Shown in pieces: positions 18,610 to 28,905 of a stretch of 64,000 bases of DNA. The stretch comes from Amycolatopsis tucumanensis (GTDB lineage Bacteria > Actinomycetota > Actinomycetes > Mycobacteriales > Pseudonocardiaceae), in assembly GCF_021654135.1 (NCBI RefSeq), contig NZ_JAKGSD010000005.1:167560-231559 (forward strand), read 5' to 3'. Numbering within the stretch: position 1 is the first letter of the stretch; each line of letters begins with the position of its first letter. The translations under genes were made by a program, and so were the position numbers. The notes below the pieces were generated by a model that worked only from the letters and a program-made list of their open reading frames with translations, was not told the origin of the DNA and ran no database searches.

Positions 18610-19832
18610 TGCTTCTCCGTTCCGGACGTGACGTTCACGTCCTGCGTCTCGTCGGTTTCTTCGCACGGCTCCTCGTGCCAGGCGCCGAACGGGTCGTCGT
18701 AGGTCAGCCACTCCCGCTGCCCGGCCGCGAGCTCGGCGTCGGTGAGCAGCGCGCCGGACAGGGCTTCCTCGATCTCGGCCGGCGTGGCCTGATCGGTGAC
18801 GACGAAGATCTCCGAGGCCCGGTCGCCGAACACCGGGTGCCAGCGCAGGGACGCCAGCGTCCGCCGCTCCGGCGACACGTCCGTCCACGCCGGGCCGTCC
18901 GGCGCGTCCAGCCACGGCCCGGCGTGCCCGACGCCGAGGCCGCCGCCCGCGGACTCCAGCCACAGCGCCATGTCCGGCTGGCTGGCCACCCACACCCGGC
19001 CCCGGGTCCGCACCACCCCGTCGAGCAGCACGTCCAGCGCGTCGTGGAGGCGTTCCGGGTGGAACGGGCGCTGCGCGGTGAACAGCAGCGTCGCCACGCC
19101 GCAGTCCGCGCCAAGCGGCGGCTCGCCGTGCAGCAGCGGGCCGTGCATGTCGGTCACCTCGCCGCGCCGCGCGTCCGGGGGCACGTCGGCCAGGCGCGAG
19201 GTGCGCAGGGCCGCCGGGGCGACCCGGTCGAGGACGGCCGCGGTCTTCGCGTCGGTCCAGGCGTCGGCCGTGCCGGTCAGCACGAGCACGTCGGCGAACT
19301 CGGCCTGGGACAACGCGACCTGCGCGACCGTGCGCTCGTCGTCCTGACTGGCCTGCAGCCCGCGCTCCTCCAGGGTGTCGTCGCCGGTCGCGTCGGCCAG
19401 CCAGGAGCCGCGGTCCAGCACCGTGTGCACGCCGTCGATCGCCACGAAGTCGCTCACCGGCCGGTCGCCGACGAGGACGTGCCGGATCGCCCAGCAGACC
19501 GGTTCCGGCTCCATCGCCTCGTCCAGCCGCACCACGATGTGCCGCACGCCGGGCGTGCCGGCGAGGCGGCGCAGCAGCGGGAGCAGGTCCTCCCGCAGGG
19601 TGCAGGACACGCAGCCGTGCGCGAGTTCCAGGACGGTCGTCTCGTCGCGGTCGCCCAGCCGCAGCCGCCGCCGCACGACGCCGCCGCGGATCTCGCGCAG
19701 GTCGTGGTGCACGACCGCGGTGCCGGGCCGGGCCGCGCGGGCCTGTTCGGCCAGGTCCGCGGTGGCGGCCGGGACGAGGCCGCTGATCAGGGTGAGGGGC
19801 ACCCGGGTGGTGCCGGTCGTTTCGGGATCCAC
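18606..19832 (-). CDS. CobW-like protein without P-loop, MRF-type ribosome factor candidate
   Basis: 408 residues from GTG 19832, homologous to COG0523 but with the nucleotide site lost: the P-loop reads [14 protein letters not shown], without GxGKT, and the NKxD guanine motif is TGTAD. The cysteine motif is retained as [12 protein letters not shown]. This is the pattern, and the operon position, of the mycobacterial MRF protein, which is made with zinc-independent ribosomal proteins and helps ribosome hibernation factor MPY under zinc limitation. That assignment is inferred. It starts the leftward arm of the Zur-like locus; no ribosome site is visible and the transcript may be nearly leaderless. 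Confidence 0.75.
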   Translation of the reverse strand: MDPETTGTTRVPLTLISGLVPAATADLAEQARAARPGTAVVHHDLREIRGGVVRRRLRLGDRDETTVLELAHGCVSCTLREDLLPLLRRLAGTPGVRHIVVRLDEAMEPEPVCWAIRHVLVGDRPVSDFVAIDGVHTVLDRGSWLADATGDDTLEERGLQASQDDERTVAQVALSQAEFADVLVLTGTADAWTDAKTAAVLDRVAPAALRTSRLADVPPDARRGEVTDMHGPLLHGEPPLGADCGVATLLFTAQRPFHPERLHDALDVLLDGVVRTRGRVWVASQPDMALWLESAGGGLGVGHAGPWLDAPDGPAWTDVSPERRTLASLRWHPVFGDRASEIFVVTDQATPAEIEEALSGALLTDAELAAGQREWLTYDDPFGAWHEEPCEETDETQDVNVTSGTEKQ

Positions 19833-19850
19833 GCGTTGTAGAGTAGGTGA

Positions 19851-19871
19851 TAATGAAAATCGGTACCAACT
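19851..19871. promoter_or_regulatory. candidate Zur box
   Basis: TAATGAAAATC at 19851-19861 matches the left half of the actinobacterial Zur consensus (TNNTGAAAATN); the right half (GGTACCAACT) matches only in part. It lies in the 50-base gap between the divergent starts at 19832 and 19883. GATAAT at 19849-19854 could serve as the rightward -10 box, and TACTCT on the minus strand as the leftward one. Confidence 0.6.
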
Positions 19872-19882
19872 AGGGAGGGTGG

Positions 19883-20119
19883 ATGTCGGCGGTCTGCCAG
19901 GTCACCGGCCGCAAGCCGGGCTTCGGCAAGCAGGTGTCCCATTCGCACCGGCGGACCTCGCGGCGGTGGGACCCGAACGTCCAGCGGCGGCGCTACTGGG
20001 TGCCGTCCGAGGGCCGCTGGGTCACGCTGCGGGTCTCGGCGAAGGGCATCAAGACGATCGACAAGCGCGGGATCGACGCCGTGGTGGCCGAACTGCGCGC
20101 GAAGGGGGTGAAGCTGTAG
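19883..20119 (+). CDS. rpmB: 50S ribosomal protein L28, zinc-independent form
   Basis: 78 residues starting at ATG 19883 behind AGGGAGGGTGG. The start [15 protein letters not shown] has a single Cys where the zinc form has CxxC. First gene of the rightward arm of the locus; overlaps the next start by one base. Confidence 0.93.
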   Translation: MSAVCQVTGRKPGFGKQVSHSHRRTSRRWDPNVQRRRYWVPSEGRWVTLRVSAKGIKTIDKRGIDAVVAELRAKGVKL

Positions 20120-20283
20120 TGGCCCGCAACGACGTCCGGCCGATCATCAAGCTCCGCTCGACCGCGGGGACCGGCTACACGTACGTGACGAGGAAGAACC
20201 GGCGCAACGACCCGGACCGGATGGTGCTGCGCAAGTTCGACCCGGTGGTGCGCCGCCACGTCGAGTTCCGGGAGGAGCGCTGA
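20119..20283 (+). CDS. rpmG: 50S ribosomal protein L33, cysteine-free form
   Basis: 54 residues from GTG 20119 ([20 protein letters not shown]). It contains [19 protein letters not shown] and lacks the CxxC pairs of the zinc-binding L33. One-base overlaps on both sides join it to rpmB and rpsN. Confidence 0.93.
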   Translation: MARNDVRPIIKLRSTAGTGYTYVTRKNRRNDPDRMVLRKFDPVVRRHVEFREER

Positions 20284-20588
20284 TGGCGAAGAAGTCGAAG
20301 ATCGCCCGCAACGAGCAGCGGCGCGCCGTCGTGGCCCGCTACGCCGGGCGCCGGGCCGAGCTGAAGGCGGTGGTGTCCTCGCCGAAGTCCACACCGGACG
20401 AGCGGGCGGCCGCGGTGGTGGCGTTGCAGAAGCTGCCCCGTGACTCCAGCCCCACGCGGCTGCGCAACCGCGACACCGCGGACGGCCGGCCGCGTGGCTA
20501 CTTCCGCAAGTTCGGGCTGTCCCGGGTGCGGCTGCGCGAGATGGCCCACCGCGGCGAGCTGCCCGGCGTGTCGAAGTCGAGCTGGTGA
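20283..20588 (+). CDS. rpsN: 30S ribosomal protein S14, long cysteine-free form
   Basis: 101 residues. It is the long S14 type without the zinc ribbon: [20 protein letters not shown] replaces the cysteine-rich segment of the short zinc form, and the end [19 protein letters not shown] is typical. Translationally coupled to rpmG and rpsR. Confidence 0.95.
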   Translation: MAKKSKIARNEQRRAVVARYAGRRAELKAVVSSPKSTPDERAAAVVALQKLPRDSSPTRLRNRDTADGRPRGYFRKFGLSRVRLREMAHRGELPGVSKSSW

Positions 20589-20833
20589 GCGCCGTGCCCA
20601 AGTACGTCAAGGACCGGCCCGGCCGCCGTCGCCGCAACCTGCTCGCCGAGGCGGACGTGTCCGTTGTGGACTGGAAGGACGTGGACCTGCTGCGCAAGTT
20701 CATCTCCGACCGCGGCAAGATCCGCGCCCGCCGGGTGACGGGCCTGTCGCCCACGCAGCAGAAGCAGGTGGCCCAGGCCATCAAGAACGCGCGCGAGATG
20801 GCCCTGCTGCCGTACCCCTCGTCGGCGCGCTGA
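20585..20833 (+). CDS. rpsR: 30S ribosomal protein S18, zinc-independent form
   Basis: 82 residues from GTG 20585. It contains [19 protein letters not shown] and [20 protein letters not shown], the S18 core; no cysteines. Last gene of the rightward arm, followed at once by a strong terminator. Confidence 0.95.
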   Translation: MSAVPKYVKDRPGRRRRNLLAEADVSVVDWKDVDLLRKFISDRGKIRARRVTGLSPTQQKQVAQAIKNAREMALLPYPSSAR

Positions 20834-20837
20834 CCCG

Positions 20838-20867
20838 GTGCGGGCCGTCCGGCCGGACGGCCCGCAC
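20838..20867. terminator. terminator after rpsR
   Basis: GTGCGGGCCGTCCG and its exact complement, separated by two bases, form a 30-base palindrome starting five bases after the rpsR stop. Confidence 0.8.
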
Positions 20868-20880
20868 TAGGCTCGATGTC

Positions 20881-21267
20881 ATGAGCGAGCCGTCCGACGA
20901 GATGATCGAGCTGTGGAGCCGGGTGTTCCAGATGGCCCGGGAGGGGCAGACGGAGACGCTGGCGGCCTACGTCGACGCCGGCATCGCGGTCAACCTGACC
21001 AACGACCGCGGCGACACGCTCGTGATGCTGGCCGCCTACCACGGCCACGCCGGGACGGTCAAGGCGCTGCTCGACCGGGGCGCCGACCCGAACCGGCTCA
21101 ACGACCGGGGCCAGAGCCCGCTGGCGGGCGCGGTGTTCAAGAACGACCCGGACGTGGTCAAGGCGCTGCTGGCGGGAGGCGCCGACCCGGCGGCGGGCAC
21201 CCCGTCAGCCGTGGACACCGCGCGCATGTTCGGCAATACGGAGTTGCTCACACTCCTGCAACCCTGA
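20881..21267 (+). CDS. ankyrin-repeat protein
   Basis: 128 residues with about three ankyrin repeats: GDTLVMLAAYHGHAGTVKAL, then LLDRGADPNRLNDRGQSPLA and ALLAGGADPAAGTP. No signal peptide or catalytic domain. Such small soluble ankyrin proteins usually bind a protein partner; no partner is evident. Downstream genes are separately spaced, so it is probably monocistronic. Confidence 0.85.
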   Translation: MSEPSDEMIELWSRVFQMAREGQTETLAAYVDAGIAVNLTNDRGDTLVMLAAYHGHAGTVKALLDRGADPNRLNDRGQSPLAGAVFKNDPDVVKALLAGGADPAAGTPSAVDTARMFGNTELLTLLQP

Positions 21268-21304
21268 GGTGTTTTCGCGGCACCCAGCAGGCATGCTTGT
21301 CCGC

Positions 21305-22534
21305 ATGCCTGAAGACCAGCACTACCTCGTCGGCCTCGACCTCGCCGGGCGGCGCGTGGTGCTCGTCGGCGGCGGCACCGTCGCCCAGCGCAGACTGCCC
21401 CGCCTGATCAGCGCCGGCGCCGCGGTCGAGCTGATCTCGCCGTCTACCACCCCGGCCGTCGGCGGCATGATCGACGCCGGCGAGGTGGTCTGGCACCAGC
21501 GCCGCTACGCCGACGGCGACCTCGACGGCGCGTGGTACGCCCTCGCCTGCACGGACGACCCCGAGGTGAACGCCGCGGTCTGCGCGGAGGCCGAGCGGCG
21601 CCGCATCTTCTGCGTGCGCGCCGACGCCGGCATCGAGGGCACCGCCGTGACCGCCGCGGTCGGCCGCCACGAGGGGCTGGTCGTGGGCGTCCTCTCCGGC
21701 GGCCAGCCGCTGCGCTCGGCTGCGGTGCGCGACAACATCGTCGAGGCCCTGCACACCGGCGCGATCGCCGACGACATCACCCCGCCCGACGCCGCCGAGC
21801 TGCCCGGTGTCGCGCTCGTCGGCGGCGGCCCCGGCGACCCGGAGCTGATCACCGTCAAGGGCCGCAGGCTGCTGGCCCGCGCCGACGTCGTGGTCGCCGA
21901 TCGGCTGGCCCCGCGCGAGCTGCTCGACGAGCTGCACCCGGACGTCGAGGTCGTGGACGCCGCCAAGATCCCCTACGGCCGCGCCGCCAGCCAGGACTTC
22001 ATCAACGCCACCCTGATCGAGCACGCCAAGGCGGGCAAGTTCGTGGTCCGCCTCAAGGGCGGTGACCCGTACGTGTTCGGCCGCGGCTTCGAGGAGCTGC
22101 TCGCGTGCGCCGAGGCGGGCGTGCCGGTGACGGTGGTGCCGGGCATCACCAGCTCGATCGCCGGTCCCGCGGCGGCCGGGGTGCCGGTCACCCACCGCGG
22201 GGTCGCCCACGAGGTCGTCGTGGTGTCCGGGCACGTCGCGCCGGACCACGAGAGCTCCCTGACCGACTGGTCGGCCCTGGCGAAGCTGCGCGGCACGATC
22301 GTGCTGATGATGGGTGTGGAACGGCTCGGCCAGTTCGCCGCCGCGCTGCTCGACGGCGGCCGCCCCGGCGACACGCCGGTCGCGGTCGTGGAGAACGGCA
22401 CCATGCCGACCCAGCGGGTGCACCGCTTCACCCTGGCCACCGCGGCCGAGGACGCCAAGGCCGCCGGGGTGCGCCCGCCCGCGGTGATCGTGATCGGCCC
22501 GGTCGCCGGCCTGCTGCCGGATCAGCTCCGGTAG
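21305..22534 (+). CDS. cysG: siroheme synthase: precorrin-2 dehydrogenase plus uroporphyrinogen-III methyltransferase
   Basis: 409 residues. The N-terminal 155 residues form a Met8-like NAD domain (VVLVGGGTVAQRRLPRLI). The C-terminal part is a SUMT methyltransferase: VALVGGGPGDPELITVKG, VVRLKGGDPYVFGRG and VTVVPGITSSIAGPA. The middle chelatase and dimer segment of enteric CysG is mostly missing, as in the roughly 405-residue actinobacterial versions. It makes precorrin-2 and sirohydrochlorin for siroheme, the cofactor of sulfite and nitrite reductases. Its end overlaps the convergent hydrolase by 13 bases. Confidence 0.93.
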   Translation: MPEDQHYLVGLDLAGRRVVLVGGGTVAQRRLPRLISAGAAVELISPSTTPAVGGMIDAGEVVWHQRRYADGDLDGAWYALACTDDPEVNAAVCAEAERRRIFCVRADAGIEGTAVTAAVGRHEGLVVGVLSGGQPLRSAAVRDNIVEALHTGAIADDITPPDAAELPGVALVGGGPGDPELITVKGRRLLARADVVVADRLAPRELLDELHPDVEVVDAAKIPYGRAASQDFINATLIEHAKAGKFVVRLKGGDPYVFGRGFEELLACAEAGVPVTVVPGITSSIAGPAAAGVPVTHRGVAHEVVVVSGHVAPDHESSLTDWSALAKLRGTIVLMMGVERLGQFAAALLDGGRPGDTPVAVVENGTMPTQRVHRFTLATAAEDAKAAGVRPPAVIVIGPVAGLLPDQLR

Positions 22535-23349
22535 CAGCGCCGCACGAAGTCGAGGATCGCCGCGGTCAGCCGCTGCGGGTCGAACCGCAGCTCGACCGGG
22601 CTGCGCGCCTGCACGAACTCCGCCGCGGGCAGGTCGGCGGCCAGCGTGTCGGCATCGCCGAACGGGTGAACCGGGTCGCGCTGGTGCCCGATCACCAGCG
22701 CGGGCACCTGGATCCGCTTGCGCACCGACCGCGGCGGCGCGATCCGGCCGAAGAACACGCCGTGCAGCAGCGCCGCCATCGACGCCGGGCGCTGGTCGAG
22801 CGTGTCGGTGACGACGTCCACCCACTGGCTGCCCTGCGGCACCAGGCCGGCCACCTTCGCCACCGCCTGCACCCCGAACGGCACGAACCGCGCCGCGAAC
22901 AGCAGCGGCGTGAACGCCAGCAGCCCGGCGACGATCGCGTTGTCCAGCACCGGCATCTCCACCACGACCCCGCGCAGCCGCTCCGGCGCCTTGACCGCCG
23001 CCTCGAGCGCCACGTTCGCGCCGAGCGACGTCCCGCCGACCACGGCCCGGTCCACGTCCAGGTGGTCCAGCAGCGCCAGCACCTGGTCGCCGAACGCCGG
23101 GATCGAGTAGTGCCACGACTCGCGCGGCCGGTCGGAGTCGCCGTGCCCGAGCAGGTCCAGCGTGACGACCCGGAACCCCTCGGCGGCCAGCCCGCGCGCC
23201 AGCGGCGCGTGCATCCGCCGGGTGAACATCAGGCCGTGGGCCAGCACGACCACGCGGTCGCCGGTGCCGAACTCGGTGTAGCAGAGGCGGTGGCCCTCGA
23301 AGGTGAACGCGGCGGCCAGTCCGGTGGTCTCCAGGGGACGGGTCAGCAT
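22522..23349 (-). CDS. alpha/beta-fold hydrolase
   Basis: 275 residues from ATG 23349. The oxyanion region is VVVLAHGLMFTRRMHAPLA, followed by TLDLLGHGDSDRP, and the nucleophile elbow is VVGGTSLGANVALEA (Ser in GxSxG). The acid is probably the Asp of HQRDPVHPFGDAD. No histidine follows in the usual C-terminal place (SPVELRFDPQRL); the nearby HPF histidine may take its role, or activity is altered. Divergent from the crotonase gene across 80 bases. Substrate unknown. Confidence 0.85.
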   Translation of the reverse strand: MLTRPLETTGLAAAFTFEGHRLCYTEFGTGDRVVVLAHGLMFTRRMHAPLARGLAAEGFRVVTLDLLGHGDSDRPRESWHYSIPAFGDQVLALLDHLDVDRAVVGGTSLGANVALEAAVKAPERLRGVVVEMPVLDNAIVAGLLAFTPLLFAARFVPFGVQAVAKVAGLVPQGSQWVDVVTDTLDQRPASMAALLHGVFFGRIAPPRSVRKRIQVPALVIGHQRDPVHPFGDADTLAADLPAAEFVQARSPVELRFDPQRLTAAILDFVRRCYRS

Positions 23350-23429
23350 GACGATCAGGAAACCACCCGCCGGGCGTCCCCGCACAGGCTTGTGCGCGGG
23401 ATCGTGTCCGGATGCGTCAAGATGGCCGC

Positions 23430-24272
23430 ATGACTGACACCGCCGACAAGCTCCCGGACCTGGTCTCGCTCGCCGTCGAGCGAACCGGGCCGGTCGCCCG
23501 CGTGACCCTGCTCGGGCCGGGCAAGGGCAACGCGATGGGCCCGGACTTCTGGCGCGAGCTGCCGATCGTGTTCCGCACCCTGGACGGCGATCCCGCGGTA
23601 CGGGCGATCGTGCTGACCGGCAGCGGGAAGAACTTCTCCTACGGCCTCGACCTGCCCGCGATGATGGGCGGCTGGGCGCCGCTGCTCGCCGGCGACGCCC
23701 TGGCCGGGCCGCGCACCGAGTTCCTCCGCGAGATCCGGGTCCTGCAGGACAGCGTCACCGCCGTGGCGGAGTGCCGCACCCCGGTGATCGCCGCCGTGTC
23801 CGGCTGGTGCATCGGCGGCGGCGTCGACGTGATCGCGGCCGCGGACGTGCGGCTGGCCAGCGCGGACGCGAAGTTCAGCGTGCGCGAGGCGAAGGTCGCG
23901 ATCGTGGCGGACCTGGGCAGCCTGCAGCGGCTGGCCGGGATCATCGGCGAGGGCCACCTGCGTGAGCTCGCCCTGACCGGCAAGGACATCGACGCCGCGC
24001 GCGCGGAGCGGATCGGGCTGGTCAACGACGTGTACGCCGACCAGGACGCGGTCCTGGCCGCGGCCGACGAGCTGGCTCGCGAGATCGCCGCCAACCCGCC
24101 GCTGGTCGTGCAGGGCGTCAAGGAGGTGCTCTCGCTCAACACCGAGCGGCAGGTCAGCGACGGGCTGCGCTACGTCTCCACCTGGAACGCGGCCTTCCTG
24201 CCCAGCAAGGACATCCAGGAAGCGGTGCGGGCGTTCATGGAGCGCCGGGCGCCCGAGTTCACCGGCGAGTGA
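23430..24272 (+). CDS. enoyl-CoA hydratase/isomerase family protein
   Basis: 280 residues of the crotonase fold: GSGKNFSYGLDLPAMM forms the first CoA/oxyanion loop, and AAVSGWCIGGGVDVIAAADVRL is the second. The active-site helix reads REAKVAIVADLGSLQRLAGI, closest to dienoyl-CoA isomerases (ECH1-type VADxGxLQRLP), so an isomerase is as likely as a hydratase. It is followed 11 bases later by an acyl-CoA synthetase gene with a good ribosome site, and both probably act on one fatty or aromatic acyl-CoA. Confidence 0.88.
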   Translation: MTDTADKLPDLVSLAVERTGPVARVTLLGPGKGNAMGPDFWRELPIVFRTLDGDPAVRAIVLTGSGKNFSYGLDLPAMMGGWAPLLAGDALAGPRTEFLREIRVLQDSVTAVAECRTPVIAAVSGWCIGGGVDVIAAADVRLASADAKFSVREAKVAIVADLGSLQRLAGIIGEGHLRELALTGKDIDAARAERIGLVNDVYADQDAVLAAADELAREIAANPPLVVQGVKEVLSLNTERQVSDGLRYVSTWNAAFLPSKDIQEAVRAFMERRAPEFTGE

Positions 24273-24283
24273 GGAGCAAGGCC

Positions 24284-25987
<1,704 letters not shown>

Positions 25988-25993
25988 GCGCGG

Positions 25994-26022
25994 GCCGCCC
26001 CCGGTTCGCGGCCGGGGGCGGC
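25994..26022. terminator. bidirectional terminator between convergent genes
   Basis: GCCGCCCCCGG and its exact complement around a 7-base loop, between the acyl-CoA synthetase stop and the lipoprotein stop. Confidence 0.7.
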
Positions 26023-26474
26023 TACTCCGCTTCGGTGACGCGGGCGAAGACGGTGTCCTCGCCGCGGCTGCACGTGGTGCCGCCCTGGGACGCGGGCGGG
26101 CCGGAGACGCACAGCCAGCCGTCGACGGTCTCGCTCACCGGACGGCCCGACCCGGCGGGCTGCCGCCCGGCGATCGCCCGCTGGAACCGGGTCACCAGGT
26201 CGGTGGCCTGACCGCAGCTCAGGCTGCTCGTCGTGGTCTCCATGACCTGCAGGGTCAGGCCGCTCGCGGCCGGCACGGTGCCGCAGCCGTCCGCGCGTGC
26301 CCCGGTCGTGGTGGGCGACGTGCTCGGCGCGGGGGTGGCCGTGCTCGCCTCGGTGCTCACGGGAGCGCTCGCGGGGACGCTGGTCTGGGGTGCGACGCCG
26401 GGAGTGGCGGAGCAGCCGGCCAGGACGCCGGCGGACAGGAGCAGCAGCGGCAGGACGCGGCGGGGTGCGGTCAT
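26022..26474 (-). CDS. putative secreted lipoprotein
   Basis: 150 residues. It has a lipoprotein signal peptide with lipobox LSAGVLAGC, cleaved before Cys21, followed by a Thr/Ser/Pro-rich linker (about 30-62). A small domain of about 85 residues then carries four cysteines (in GCGTV, SCGQAT, WLCVSG and TCSRG), which could form two disulfides. No family recognised. Confidence 0.75.
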   Translation of the reverse strand: MTAPRRVLPLLLLSAGVLAGCSATPGVAPQTSVPASAPVSTEASTATPAPSTSPTTTGARADGCGTVPAASGLTLQVMETTTSSLSCGQATDLVTRFQRAIAGRQPAGSGRPVSETVDGWLCVSGPPASQGGTTCSRGEDTVFARVTEAE

Positions 26475-26629
26475 CAGTGGTTGCCTCCTCGGCGGGAAAG
26501 TACCGTGGCTTCGGCGAAATCGCAGGCAGGACGCGCCCGGCGAGGCTCCACTGTGGACGATGATCCACCGGCCGGGTGAATAGTTGGCAGGCGGCTAACA
26601 CTTCGCCCGCCTCGCGCGACACCACAGTC

Positions 26630-26827
26630 GTGTTGAGCACCGAGACCGAGACGGATCCGCTTCCGACCGCCCCCTGCTCCGTCGTGTGGAGCCAGGGCCG
26701 CCCGTACGTCCTCGAGGCGGGGGCCGGGACCCTGCGCTGGGTGGGCACCGACCACCTGGGCCGCCCACTCACCCTCACCGGCGACGAACTCCGCCGCCGC
26801 GGCTGGACGCACCGCCGCGCGGGCTGA
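26630..26827 (+). CDS. small hypothetical protein
   Basis: 65 residues if started at GTG 26630; TTG 26633 or an upstream ATG at 26576 in the same frame are alternatives. It contains SQGRPYVLEAGAGTLRWVG and LTGDELRRRGWTHRR, reading like a compact folded protein rather than random GC-rich sequence, but I recognise no family. The start is uncertain because no ribosome site stands out. Confidence 0.45.
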   Translation: MLSTETETDPLPTAPCSVVWSQGRPYVLEAGAGTLRWVGTDHLGRPLTLTGDELRRRGWTHRRAG

Positions 26828-27283
26828 CACCCCGCGCGCGAGGTCCGGCGGAGCCGGGCTCCGAGAGCGGCCGCGGGCCGAGGGTCTCGCCCGGCTGCCC
26901 GGCCTACCGCCGAGGTGCGAGGCCGGGTATGCGCGGTTGCCGAGGTTGCTCGCCGTTGGCGGCCCGCGGGCAGCGACCCCGAGCCCGGGTCGGACTGCGG
27001 GAACAGGCCGCGAGCCCGGTCGGGTTCCACGAGCGGTCGCGGGCCGAGCGCCTCGCCCGTCTGCTGCGGGCACGGGCCGCAAGCCCCGATTGGTTCCACG
27101 GCCGCCGTCGGCCCGGCGGGGCCGAGCCCGCTTCCCGAACCGGCCAGCCCCAAGCCGCCGGGCCCAAGCCGCCGGGCCCGAGCCGCCGGGCCCGAACCGC
27201 CGGGCCCCGGTCGTCGCCACAACCACCGGGCACCGCCACTCCGAGGGTGAACCCGCCCCAGCCCCACCGATTAGGGTTACCTC
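26828..27283. repeat. gene-free GC-rich stretch with direct repeats
   Basis: No convincing gene. It holds a tandem array of four 14-base units (CCAAGCCGCCGGGC and variants) at 27150-27205, and a longer imperfect direct repeat: GAGCGGCCGCGGGCCGAGG at 26865 recurs as GAGCGGTCGCGGGCCGAGC at 27031. A second pair, AGCCCGGTCGGGTTCCACG and AGCCCCGATTGGTTCCACG, lies near 27013 and 27073. Origin unknown. Confidence 0.6.
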
Positions 27284-27895
27284 GTGATCGAACCCCGCGC
27301 CGAGACGGCCGAGCCCAGCCTGCTGCGCCAGGCGTGGACGGTGCCGAACCTGCTGTCCCTGCTGCGGCTCGCGGGCGTCCCGGTGTTCCTGTGGCTCCTG
27401 CTGGGCCCGCGGGCCGACGGCTGGGCCCTGGCGCTGCTGGTGTTCAGCGGCCTGTCCGACTGGCTGGACGGCAAGCTCGCGCGCTGGCTGGACCAGACGA
27501 GCCGCCTCGGGCAGCTGCTCGACCCGGCCGCCGACCGGCTCTACATCGTCGCCACGCTGATCGCCTTCCTGGTCCGCGGCATCGTGCCCTGGTGGCTCGT
27601 CGCGGTGCTCGTCGGGCGTGAGCTGCTGGTCGGGGTGGCCCTGCTGGTGCTGCGCCGCAACGACTACGCGCCCCCCGAGGTCACCTACATCGGCAAGGCC
27701 GCGACCTTCGTGCTGATGTACGCCTTCCCGTTCCTGCTGCTCACGCAGGGCGGCTCGACCGCGGCCGCGATCGCCCGGCCCATCGCCTATTCCTTCACCG
27801 CGTGGGGCACCGTGCTGTACGTGTGGTCCGGCGCGTTGTACCTGCTGCAGACCTTCTGGGCGGTCCGGCGTGCCAGAGCGGGCGCGCGGATGTAA
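27284..27895 (+). CDS. CDP-alcohol phosphatidyltransferase (PgsA2-like)
   Basis: 203 residues, integral membrane. The family signature DG-x2-AR-x8-G-x3-D-x3-D is present in DWLDGKLARWLDQTSRLG followed by QLLDPAAD. Four to six hydrophobic segments follow (WWLVAVLVGRELLVG, ATFVLMYAFPFLLL, AWGTVLYVWSGALYLL). It transfers a phosphatidyl group from CDP-diacylglycerol to an alcohol in the membrane; glycerol phosphate or cardiolipin-type synthesis is possible. It occupies the place of Rv1822 (pgsA2) ahead of gcvH, as in M. tuberculosis. Confidence 0.88.
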   Translation: MIEPRAETAEPSLLRQAWTVPNLLSLLRLAGVPVFLWLLLGPRADGWALALLVFSGLSDWLDGKLARWLDQTSRLGQLLDPAADRLYIVATLIAFLVRGIVPWWLVAVLVGRELLVGVALLVLRRNDYAPPEVTYIGKAATFVLMYAFPFLLLTQGGSTAAAIARPIAYSFTAWGTVLYVWSGALYLLQTFWAVRRARAGARM

Positions 27896-27952
27896 GACTT
27901 CGCGCGAGCATCGCGAAAGACCCGCGAGCCGGGGCAGGAAAGGGGACGTGGA

Positions 27953-28336
27953 GTGTCCGCGCCAGAAGAGTTGCGCTACACCGAGGAGCACGAGTGGGTG
28001 GCCACCCGTGACGGGGACGTGGTCCGGGTCGGGATCACCGAGTACGCGCAGGACCAGCTGGGTGACGTGGTGTTCGTCGACCTGCCCGAGGCCGGCAAGG
28101 CGGTGACCGCGGGGGAGCCGTTCGGCGAGGTCGAGTCGACCAAGAGCGTGTCCGAGCTGTTCGCCCCGGTCGACGGCGAGGTCGTCGCCGTCAACGACGC
28201 GGTGAGCGACTCGCCGGAGCTGATCAACAGCGACCCCTACGGCGAGGGGTGGCTCGTCGAGATCCGGGTGAGCGACGCCGACGCCGTGGCGGGGCTGCTC
28301 GACGCCGACGCCTACAACCGGCTGACCGCAGGCTAG
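27953..28336 (+). CDS. gcvH: glycine cleavage system H protein
   Basis: 127 residues from GTG 27953, with AGGAAAGGGG upstream. It has the H-protein fold with the lipoyl lysine in [15 protein letters not shown] (Lys64) and the end [17 protein letters not shown] protein carries the aminomethyl group between the P, T and L proteins of glycine cleavage. The genes for P and T are not adjacent; instead garA follows, as in mycobacteria. Confidence 0.95.
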   Translation: MSAPEELRYTEEHEWVATRDGDVVRVGITEYAQDQLGDVVFVDLPEAGKAVTAGEPFGEVESTKSVSELFAPVDGEVVAVNDAVSDSPELINSDPYGEGWLVEIRVSDADAVAGLLDADAYNRLTAG

Positions 28337-28440
28337 GACCGCGTTTTGGGGGGAGCCGCGGGGGCCGAATCGATCAGGCACGGTACGTTGGCAGCCACAG
28401 GTTTTCAGCCAGCGACACATCAGTGGTGAGGAGAGCTCAG

Positions 28441-28905
28441 GTGAGCACCAACGACGGGCCCGGCGTTCCCCCGGAGCAGTCTCCGGAGCGGACCTCGGTC
28501 TTCCGGGCCGACTTCCTGGCGGACGTGGAGGGTCAGGAGGCGCCGACGCCGGAGCCTTCGGTCGCCGGTGTCGACGCGCTGCCGGCAGGCACGGCGTTGC
28601 TGGTGGTCAAGCGGGGCCCGAACGCCGGTTCGCGCTTCCTGCTCGACCGGGACACCACGAGCGCCGGGCGCCACCCGGACAGCGACATCTTCCTCGACGA
28701 CGTCACGGTGTCCCGCCGCCACGCGGAGTTCCGTCGCGAGGGCGGGGAGTTCGTCGTCATCGACGTGGGCAGCCTGAACGGCACCTACGTGAACCGCGAG
28801 CCGGTCGACCAGGCGGTGCTCGCGGGCGGTGACGAGGTGCAGATCGGCAAGTTCCGCCTGGTCTTCCTGACCGGCCCGGGGCACGGGGGCCAGGGGGCGC
28901 GGTGA
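28441..28905 (+). CDS. garA: FHA-domain regulator GarA/OdhI
   Basis: 154 residues. The N-terminal phosphorylation segment reads ERTSVFRADFL (Thr18) and the FHA domain follows (about 55-140) with AGRHPDSDIFLDDVTVSRRH and DVGSLNGTYVNRE, the phosphothreonine-binding core. GarA inhibits 2-oxoglutarate dehydrogenase and steers glutamate metabolism. In M. tuberculosis the segment is ETTSVFRADFL, with adjacent threonines used by PknG (first) and PknB (second); here the first is Arg, so only the PknB-type site remains. Its stop overlaps ftsR. Confidence 0.95.
   Translation: MSTNDGPGVPPEQSPERTSVFRADFLADVEGQEAPTPEPSVAGVDALPAGTALLVVKRGPNAGSRFLLDRDTTSAGRHPDSDIFLDDVTVSRRHAEFRREGGEFVVIDVGSLNGTYVNREPVDQAVLAGGDEVQIGKFRLVFLTGPGHGGQGAR

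Noticed and set aside
27150..27205. 14-bp tandem units as CRISPR or origin iterons
   Set aside because: Units are too short and contiguous for CRISPR, and no replication gene or AT-rich region is near.
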